Shown here: positions 58,430-64,000 of the stretch, piece after piece
How positions within the stretch are numbered: the first letter of the stretch is position 1
Layout of the letters: the number at the start of each line of letters is the position of its first letter
Origin: Bacillota bacterium
Lineage (GTDB): Bacteria > Bacillota_I > Bacilli_A > RF39 > UBA660
NCBI GenBank assembly: GCA_003149915.1
Contig: QAMK01000024.1
Coordinates: forward strand, 1-64,000
Length of the DNA stretch: 64,000 nt
Direction of reading: 5' to 3'
Notes under the pieces: model-generated
Databases searched by the model: none
The model's input: the letters and a program-made list of their open reading frames with translations, nothing else
Told to the model about the DNA's origin: nothing
Translations under genes and position numbers: made by a program

Positions 58430-59887
58430 ATGTATACAGAAGAAGAATATGACACAAGAAACAGAAGACGTGGAAGTTTTCCACTACGGGATTTCTTATT
58501 AAAGTTAATCCTAATCATCATATTTGTTTTGCTTTTGGTTTGGCTTGTACCTTGGCCGAACAATAAGAGCTTAACAGATCGTATTTTTAACGCAAACGTT
58601 CAGGAAATGAAAAATGCGGCTCTTTTGTATTTTACAGAGGAAAGATTACCTGAAAACGTAGGCGATAAAAAGACTATTACGTTACAAGAAATGCTTGACT
58701 TGCATTTACTGCTACCGTTTACGGATAAGGATGGCAATTCATGCGATACCCAAGCATCTTATGTAACAATTGAAAAACTAGAAGAAGAGTTTTTATTAAA
58801 GGTAAATCTAAAATGTGGCGATGAAGAAGATTATATCTTAGTACACGTAGGTTGCTATGCATACTGTCAGAGTTACATTTGTGAAAAGCAGGAAGAGGAA
58901 GAAGAAACGAAACCGGTACAGACACCGATTTTCACAAGTAAACCAAATCCAACTCCAAATCCTTCTAATCCAAGTGATACACCATGTCCGACATGTCCAA
59001 CATGTCCACCAACACCAACGAATAATCCAACTCCGACACCACCACCTACAAATCCGCCGACGAACCCACCTACGAATCCACCAACGAATCCGCCGACGAA
59101 TCCTCCAACAACACCACCAACGAACCCACCAACAAATCCTCCAACGACACCACCTGTAACGCCTCCACCAACGATTACGTATGAGTATGAGTATAAGAAG
59201 AGCGTTCCAGCAGGATGTGTAACTTGGGGAGCATGGTCTAACCCAATCGTTTATGTTGATGCTGATGGCTTAACATTCGGTAAATGGGCAAAATTAGAAG
59301 TTGAAGATTTAGGATCAAATTATGAAGTGGTTGGATATCGTCCAGTAACAATTAAGACGACGACACAACGTATCGTTCAAGTAGGAAGCTACACAGAAAC
59401 GCTATGTACGGAATATACTTATGTAAGAGTTAACAATACGACATATGCTGTTACATCAGGTGGATGGACAGACGCTGGATATTATGAAGGCTACAGTGCT
59501 CCAAACGATACAGCAGACACACATTACGAATTCGTAAGAGTTAACTGGGATGTATGTGGTGATACTTGTACGAACCATCCGTACTTGGTTTATAAAGTAT
59601 ACAAACGTACATTAGTTCAAAAAGCTGCAGATAATAGTGATTCAGTATCAAGAACATGTAGTGCAACGACAACGAGAACCATTCCACTATATGCAATTCA
59701 AACGACAACAGAAACATACAACGAAAAACAATATGTATACGGTTATGTAAAACGTTATCGTTACCGTGAATGTGCTACTTATCAAGAGGCAAGTACACAA
59801 TATGCTTGGAGTACAAGCCAAAATGACCAATCACTACTAAACCAAGGCTATACACTAACAGGCAACAAGAGAGTAAAGAGTAAATAG
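58430..59887 (+). CDS. Membrane-anchored surface protein with Thr-Asn-Pro-Pro repeats
   Basis: 485 residues from ATG 58430 (AGAGGGGGAG upstream). A single N-terminal membrane segment (about 23-41) precedes a small Cys-containing domain. A proline-rich spacer of tandem TNPP units (about residues 180-245) follows. The C-terminal, Tyr/Thr-rich extracellular domain has paired Cys residues (CVTWGAWSNP, WDVCGDTCTNHPY, RECATYQEAS). The plan is that of a cell-surface adhesin or wall-spanning protein. The Thr-rich spacer could be glycosylated by the PMT enzyme upstream. The next gene follows after 12 bp. Confidence 0.8.
   Translation: MYTEEEYDTRNRRRGSFPLRDFLLKLILIIIFVLLLVWLVPWPNNKSLTDRIFNANVQEMKNAALLYFTEERLPENVGDKKTITLQEMLDLHLLLPFTDKDGNSCDTQASYVTIEKLEEEFLLKVNLKCGDEEDYILVHVGCYAYCQSYICEKQEEEEETKPVQTPIFTSKPNPTPNPSNPSDTPCPTCPTCPPTPTNNPTPTPPPTNPPTNPPTNPPTNPPTNPPTTPPTNPPTNPPTTPPVTPPPTITYEYEYKKSVPAGCVTWGAWSNPIVYVDADGLTFGKWAKLEVEDLGSNYEVVGYRPVTIKTTTQRIVQVGSYTETLCTEYTYVRVNNTTYAVTSGGWTDAGYYEGYSAPNDTADTHYEFVRVNWDVCGDTCTNHPYLVYKVYKRTLVQKAADNSDSVSRTCSATTTRTIPLYAIQTTTETYNEKQYVYGYVKRYRYRECATYQEASTQYAWSTSQNDQSLLNQGYTLTGNKRVKSK
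59045..59160 (+). repeat. Coding tandem repeat (Thr-Asn-Pro-Pro)
   Basis: About nine degenerate 12-bp units (ACGAA(T/C)CC(A/G/T)CC(G/A/T)) encode the TNPP/TTPP spacer. Such repeats can expand or contract by slippage in multiples of four residues. Confidence 0.85.
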
Positions 59888-59899
59888 GAGGACAGTCTT

Positions 59900-62557
59900 A
59901 TGGGTAATAAAAAAATTATTGATATGAAGTATACAGTAGACGAAAACGGGAAACCCGTTTCCGCTACTGTTATATATGATGACAACACTTATAAAAATGT
60001 TGTTAATGATCCATCTCAAGTTATAGAGTGGGCTACACAAGTAGCACGCGAAAATCCAAAAGAAAATATTCGACACATCATGCGCAGAGCTTCTTCTGAA
60101 GATGCATTAAGAAGAGCATTAGAAGCTGATTTATCACGTGCTGATGAAAATGGAAAACAGATATTACATGATGGCGAAACAAATGATGATACGATTGAAC
60201 AAATCAAAGATAAGCATAAATTTGCAAAAGGGGTTGCAGCAGGCGTTGCTGCAGCAGGACTAGGAGCAGCCGGTTTGTATGGTATATCTCAACTTGGCGC
60301 AAATGGTAATGATACACAAAATGTAGCAATTGTATCAGCGAAAGAAACTGCATCAACTGATGAATTAATATCAGATCAATTAAAAGATCGTTTACAGCTT
60401 ACAGATTTTCAAAGAGAATTCTTAGAAAATGCTGAAGCTACAATTGATCAATACAATTCACTTTGTGAAAAATACGGATTAGATGACGATTTCAAGATTA
60501 GTTTAGATGAATACTTAGCAGCATATATTAATTACAACGATTTATCAATTAATGAAACCAAAGAATTAATTCCGATGTTGATGAATGCTGATAACGCAGA
60601 AACAATGGATGTAAACTACATTCAAACATGTTTGCAATCTATCAACTCTAAATTCTTAGGTATGTCTGTGTCAATGACTGATCCAGAAGACGTCAGTGTA
60701 TTTGATGGATTCATTCAAGATGTAACAGGTTCTATGACAGAACGTGAAGCAGATATGGAAGGCTTAACTGGTGAAGAAAGAGAAAATCAGTTAGCTAACT
60801 TGAACAAATGTAGAAGCATCATGCGTGAAATGTGGACACATTTTGTAGAATCTAACAATAGTGGTGAATTATGTGGCGATGATTTCTACAATTTCGTATC
60901 AGAAAGTATCAACGAAGAAGTAAATGGAATTCCAACAGGTTCTGCATTCTATCGTATGTTTGCTGATACTTATCTAACATGTGGTGGTATTCATAGTGCA
61001 AATTATGATGAAATTATCAATGCCAGAACACATGAACAGAGAAGCTTTGATGATAGTACTCAAGAAAATCAAAATGAAATGAGTTTATCTGATAATGTTG
61101 TTACTCATAGTAATAAGGTATGTGGTTCTATCGATGAACGAATTAATACAGCATGGAACGATGCAAGGGAATGGTTCAAAGAAACATATGCTATGATGGA
61201 AGAAGAAGGAGTAACGACTGATATTAAATATTATGTCAACTCTGAATATAATGAAGAATACAATAAATTGCGTGAAAAATACAAAGACATTGAATTATTC
61301 AATGTTAATGACGATGAAAAAGCAGCTAAGTTAGCAGACTTAGTAAATAACTATCTACACACACATGGTAGAAGTTGGGACGGAAATTTATCGAACTATA
61401 CTGCTTCTGTTAGTGGTGGCGGAACAACAACTACTACAACAGAAACTTGGACAGAACCTGCACCTGCTAACGATGTGATTTCATCTAATAAAGATGAAGC
61501 TTATGAAGCAGCACGTCAAGTAATCGCAAATGATCCAACATTATCTACAGTTAACGAGAATGGTGATCCGATGACTCAAGAGCAAGTTGATGAGTGGATA
61601 AACCAAATGGATCAAGAAGCTTCGAAACCTCCAGTTACAGTAACAAATCCAGATGGTTCTACAACAACTACAGATACTGTTAAAAATCCAGATGGCAGTT
61701 ATACGACAAAAGAAGAAACAGTTGCTCCGCCTGATCAAACAGTAATTGAAACGCCTGTTGATGGAGATATTTTTGATGAAGACGGCAATCTAGTTCTTGA
61801 AGGCAATGAGTCTGCTCCAACCGGAAATCCAGAGACAGATCATGTTAAAGACTTGATTGAACAAGCTCAACAAGATGCGCAAACATCACAAGACCAAAGC
61901 GGATCTCAACCAGAAGTAGAAGAACCATCACCAGAACCTCCTGTTGTTGAGGAAACCCCATCCACACCGGAAATTGAAGAGCCAGCACCACCGGTCGTAG
62001 AAGAACAACCTTCTGCACCTGACGATGGTATTCCAGGTGATAATACTGATGTTACACATGATGCCAATACAGATGGTAGTTCGGTTGACATTGAAGTAGG
62101 AGATTTTGTACCGCTTGCAACAAGTGGCATGGATGAATCTTCTGTTGTTTCTGAAGAAAACGTATTTGATGAATACGGACAGTTAAGTGAACAAACCATA
62201 GAATCACTAAACAGTTCTGAGTCAGTAGTTGAGACTACACCAGAACCAGTCGTTGAAACGGCTGCCCCAGAACCTGCACCTGTTGTTACTGAACCAGTTG
62301 TTGAAACACCTGCTCCGGAACCTGCACCTGTTGTTACAGAACCAGTTGTTGAAACGCCTGCTCCGGAACCTGCACCTGTTGTTACAGAACCAGTTGTTGA
62401 AACACCGGCACCAGAACCGGTAGCAGAGACGACTTCTTCAAATGTTACGGTAGAAGTTGGTGGCGACTTAGTAACATTTGATGAATCTCGAAACATTGTA
62501 AGCGTTGAACCTGCACCAGTTGCAGAAGAAATAAGTGAAGATGTAAAAACAATGTAA
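59900..62557 (+). CDS. Large surface protein with Pro/Glu-rich 16-residue repeats
   Basis: 885 residues. The N-terminal 105 residues are charged and likely cytoplasmic. A hydrophobic Ala/Gly segment (AAGVAAAGLGAAGLYGISQL, about 113-132) is the only membrane candidate. A long helical middle domain (about 160-500) has no recognised motif. Thr-rich and Pro/Glu-rich linkers follow (VTVTNPDGSTTTTDTV, VEEPSPEPPVVEETPS), and then four copies of a PAPEPAPVVTEPVVET repeat. No LPxTG anchor is seen. GGAGGACAG precedes the ATG; it is probably co-transcribed with the gene upstream. Confidence 0.78.
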   Translation: MGNKKIIDMKYTVDENGKPVSATVIYDDNTYKNVVNDPSQVIEWATQVARENPKENIRHIMRRASSEDALRRALEADLSRADENGKQILHDGETNDDTIEQIKDKHKFAKGVAAGVAAAGLGAAGLYGISQLGANGNDTQNVAIVSAKETASTDELISDQLKDRLQLTDFQREFLENAEATIDQYNSLCEKYGLDDDFKISLDEYLAAYINYNDLSINETKELIPMLMNADNAETMDVNYIQTCLQSINSKFLGMSVSMTDPEDVSVFDGFIQDVTGSMTEREADMEGLTGEERENQLANLNKCRSIMREMWTHFVESNNSGELCGDDFYNFVSESINEEVNGIPTGSAFYRMFADTYLTCGGIHSANYDEIINARTHEQRSFDDSTQENQNEMSLSDNVVTHSNKVCGSIDERINTAWNDAREWFKETYAMMEEEGVTTDIKYYVNSEYNEEYNKLREKYKDIELFNVNDDEKAAKLADLVNNYLHTHGRSWDGNLSNYTASVSGGGTTTTTTETWTEPAPANDVISSNKDEAYEAARQVIANDPTLSTVNENGDPMTQEQVDEWINQMDQEASKPPVTVTNPDGSTTTTDTVKNPDGSYTTKEETVAPPDQTVIETPVDGDIFDEDGNLVLEGNESAPTGNPETDHVKDLIEQAQQDAQTSQDQSGSQPEVEEPSPEPPVVEETPSTPEIEEPAPPVVEEQPSAPDDGIPGDNTDVTHDANTDGSSVDIEVGDFVPLATSGMDESSVVSEENVFDEYGQLSEQTIESLNSSESVVETTPEPVVETAAPEPAPVVTEPVVETPAPEPAPVVTEPVVETPAPEPAPVVTEPVVETPAPEPVAETTSSNVTVEVGGDLVTFDESRNIVSVEPAPVAEEISEDVKTM
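62263..62425 (+). repeat. 48-bp coding tandem repeat
   Basis: Three to four near-identical 48-bp units, each beginning near CCTGCTCCGGAACCTGCACC, encode the PAPEPAPVVTEPVVET array. The second and third units differ at one or two bases, indicating recent duplication. Confidence 0.9.
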
Positions 62558-62580
62558 TATGACTTCTGTATATATTAATA

Positions 62581-62610
62581 AAAAGAGAGTGAATATTCAC
62601 TCTCTTTTTT
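62581..62610 (+). terminator. Terminator after the large surface protein
   Basis: AAAAGAGAGTGAA and TTCACTCTCTTTT form a perfect 13-bp palindrome ending in a T-run. Confidence 0.92.
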
Positions 62611-62649
62611 GTCAAAGAAGCCCATTTTTCTGAAAAATTAACAAAATAT

Positions 62650-62678
62650 TTGACAAAAAAATAAATATGTGATATAAT
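62650..62678 (+). promoter_or_regulatory. Consensus promoter of the 139-aa gene
   Basis: TTGACA (62650-62655), 17-bp spacer, TATAAT (62673-62678). It leaves a leader of about 60 nt. Confidence 0.9.
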
Positions 62679-62746
62679 CTAGACACTTGAAGATGAAGAA
62701 TACAATCGTCGACAAGAACTCAGGGGATAGAAAGGGTTGAATCAAT

Positions 62747-63166
62747 TTGAAACAAAGTTACATTATCGAATACTTAAACGAAAATGACTTTAGAAAGAAA
62801 GAACGATCAGTTAGAAAGTATAATATGCTTGCTTATAAAAAATTAACATTTGAATATTATCCATCATTAAGAAATGGTAAGTTTTTAGGAGAATTGGTAA
62901 GTGTTAATAAAAAAGAGAAGACAAAATCTTACGAATTAAAACTTCCAACTGATGAATTGTTCGCTAAAGTACATGGAGAAATCAGACTTCATTATACAGT
63001 ATATTCTGATAAACACATTATCTTACTTACAAATATTACACCAGATGGAATCTTAGATGAAGGTCATCGTGCAGAATTAAGTACTTATAAAGGTGTCATG
63101 ATTTCTAAGGCAAATCCGGAAAAAGATATGTTTAAAATTAATTTATTGAACATGTTACAAAAATAG
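62747..63166 (+). CDS. Hypothetical protein
   Basis: 139 residues starting at TTG 62747 (AAAGGG upstream). The sequence is basic and mixed alpha/beta: NDFRKKERSVRKYNMLAYKK, GEIRLHYTVYSDKHIILLTN, ending NPEKDMFKINLLNMLQK. No domain was recognised. Perfect promoter and terminator make it a well-expressed single gene. No membrane or signal segment is present. Confidence 0.75.
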   Translation: MKQSYIIEYLNENDFRKKERSVRKYNMLAYKKLTFEYYPSLRNGKFLGELVSVNKKEKTKSYELKLPTDELFAKVHGEIRLHYTVYSDKHIILLTNITPDGILDEGHRAELSTYKGVMISKANPEKDMFKINLLNMLQK

Positions 63167-63179
63167 TAACATGTTTTTT
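63151..63179 (+). terminator. Terminator overlapping the end of the 139-aa gene
   Basis: CATGTTAC (63151-63158) pairs with GTAACATG (63166-63173), followed by T6. Confidence 0.85.
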
Positions 63180-63187
63180 GTTTGAGG

Positions 63188-63216
63188 TTGACAAAGCACT
63201 TAGAAAACAGTATAAT
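63188..63216 (+). promoter_or_regulatory. Consensus promoter of the tRNA operon
   Basis: TTGACA (63188-63193), 17-bp spacer, TATAAT (63211-63216). The leader to the first tRNA (63223-63315) can form two small hairpins and holds no gene. Confidence 0.85.
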
Positions 63217-63315
63217 TGTAATTGCTTCTTGTAAAAGAAGAGGGCTAGAATTTAAACAATCTTTTTTGAAAAATTGTTGCCATTCGGTTTTGTTTATGAT
63301 ATTATTAATGAGTAC

Positions 63316-63392
63316 GGACCCTTAGCTCAGCTGGTTAGAGCATCCGGCTCATAACCGGACGGTCATAGGTTCGAGTCCTATAGGGTCCACCA
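63316..63392 (+). tRNA. tRNA with CAU anticodon (Ile2 or elongator Met)
   Basis: 77 nt with encoded CCA. The acceptor stem GGACCCT/AGGGTCC, D-arm AGCTCAGCTGGTTAGAGC, anticodon loop GGCTCATAACC and T-arm with GTTCGAGTC are intact. The GGACC...ACC body resembles Bacilli tRNA-Ile2, in which C34 becomes lysidine and reads AUA. Elongator Met tRNAs of Bacilli usually start GGCGG. Identity therefore needs the tilS determinants checked. Confidence 0.95.
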
Positions 63393-63395
63393 ACT

Positions 63396-63479
63396 GCGGG
63401 TATGGCGGAATTGGCAGACGCGCTAGTCTTAGGAACTAGTGCCTTCGGCATGCAGGTTCAAGTCCTGTTACCCGCACCA
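63396..63479 (+). tRNA. tRNA-Leu (UAG anticodon)
   Basis: 84 nt with a long variable arm (GTGCCTTCGGCAT) as expected for Leu. The acceptor stem GCGGGTA/TACCCGC, anticodon loop TCTTAGGAA and encoded CCA are present. It lies 3 bp after the first tRNA, in the same transcript. Confidence 0.96.
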
Positions 63480-63515
63480 CTTAGAATATCGTTTGAATAA
63501 TCAAACTTACAATAT

Positions 63516-63545
63516 AGAATCGATTGAGAAATCGATTCTTTTTTG
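63516..63545 (+). terminator. Terminator after the tRNA operon
   Basis: AGAATCGATT GAGA AATCGATTCT followed by T6. Confidence 0.92.
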
Positions 63546-63614
63546 TTTTCTTAAAAAGCGTATGGAATAATACGAAAACTGTGATATAATAAGTATATGT
63601 TCAGGAGGGTTATG

Positions 63615-64000
63615 ATGAGAAGAGTACGGAATGGTTCGTTCACATCCAATATAGAACGAGTTGAAACAAAAGAAGAGTTATTAGAGTCACTAGAAAAGTA
63701 TAAAGGAATTTTATCAGTCCCAATGATCGAGTATTTAAATTCTTTAATTGAATTAGAATTTTCTGTTGTAAGAGAAAATATTGGGGAACAAGATCGTGAT
63801 GCATTGTCAGAATTGGATATTTATAGGAATGTTGCAATTTACAACATTTATAATCGTGCCAAAAACTTATTAAATGAAATGAGCGATACTCTAAAGATTA
63901 AAGGTAATGAAGACGGATGGGAAGAATTATCTGTAGAACTGCCATTATTGAATGGTACAGTGCAGTTGTATGAATTTGATTACCGTTCAGCACTTTCATT
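63615..64000 (+). CDS. Hypothetical protein, partial at window edge
   Basis: The reading frame opens at ATG 63615 (or 63612) behind AGGAGGG and remains open to the end of the window, about 128 residues. TATAAT at 63585-63590 is the likely -10. The sequence starts MRRVRNGSFTSNIERVETKE and is mostly helical and acidic. No family is recognised from this part. Confidence 0.75.
   Translation, partial: MRRVRNGSFTSNIERVETKEELLESLEKYKGILSVPMIEYLNSLIELEFSVVRENIGEQDRDALSELDIYRNVAIYNIYNRAKNLLNEMSDTLKIKGNEDGWEELSVELPLLNGTVQLYEFDYRSALS

Noticed and set aside
59045-62425. Short tandem repeats as a CRISPR array
   Set aside because: The repeats have no spacers, stay in frame and encode TNPP and PAPEP protein repeats.
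61906-62496. Long antisense ORF (196 codons, minus strand)
   Set aside because: It mirrors the PAPEP repeat region and gives Gly/Ser/Thr low-complexity sequence without a ribosome-binding site.

Overview
The window is a chromosomal segment of a low-GC Gram-positive bacterium with the standard genetic code (TGG for Trp, TGA used as stop). A tRNA-Phe-responsive T-box in front of pheST, the linked sspI / SpoU-methylase / pheST neighbourhood, an L19 leader and the order rimM-trmD-rplS-lepB ... ylqF-rnhB-topA-xerC all point to class Bacilli. A small acid-soluble spore protein gene with a sigma-G-like promoter implies a spore-former. The AT-rich sequence, LemA/DUF2207 pair, PPDK and many lineage-specific unknowns suggest an uncultured, probably gut-associated, Bacilli lineage (RF39- or Erysipelotrichia-like). 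That placement is inference.

Layout. 1-1000: an insertion sequence (ISNCY/IS1202-type transposase) running off the left edge. 1.0-5.7 kb: Phe T-box, alpha/beta hydrolase, pheS, pheT, sspI. 5.7-9.3 kb: LemA, DUF2207 membrane protein, YgjP-like metallopeptidase. 9.35-12.9 kb: a small secreted protein followed by three membrane proteins and an ABC ATPase, an orphan export or bacteriocin-like operon. 12.9-16.8 kb: translation housekeeping (SpoU methylase, rimM, trmD, rplS, lepB).

16.8-44.5 kb is an approximately 28-kb accessory block separating lepB from ylqF, which are neighbours in many Bacilli. It starts with decayed cutA and endonuclease/exonuclease/phosphatase remnants. It then holds a nucleotidyltransferase, a transglutaminase-like protein, a CmpB membrane protein, a paralogue pair (one broken by an amber codon), a ZIP transporter, a DHH phosphoesterase, a five-gene operon with a glutathionylspermidine-synthase-like ligase and homospermidine synthase, a second DUF2207 protein, an NrtR-type regulator with a P-loop/CYTH protein, a HAD nucleotidase, a SWIM protein, GNATs and VanZ.

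The most unusual structure lies at 39.2-44.6 kb, directly upstream of ylqF. It is a tandem array of small AT-rich modules (RhuM + ART-like; GNAT; unknown 277-aa protein; RhuM). Three junctions between modules hold a truncated copy of the first 15 codons of ylqF, each with its own ribosome-binding site. Each copy runs into a palindromic core, GTATCAAC-TG-GTTGATAC (perfect in two junctions, degenerate in the third), followed by a shared left-end sequence. The genuine ylqF start carries the same core half-site. The simplest reading is repeated integration of recombinase-less gene cassettes into codon 15 of ylqF, each cassette bringing a replacement 5' end for the essential GTPase gene. Two of the remnant starts encode a different YlqF N-terminus, as if they came from other species.

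44.5-58.4 kb returns to housekeeping: ylqF, a BI-1 membrane protein, rnhB, topA, an unknown protein, xerC, tdk, ppdK, a PP-loop ATPase, a PMT-family glycosyltransferase, a PfkB kinase and an Smr protein. 58.4-62.6 kb encodes two large Pro/Thr- or Pro/Glu-rich probable surface proteins. The right end holds a small unknown gene, two tRNA genes (CAU and Leu-UAG) and a partial hypothetical gene.
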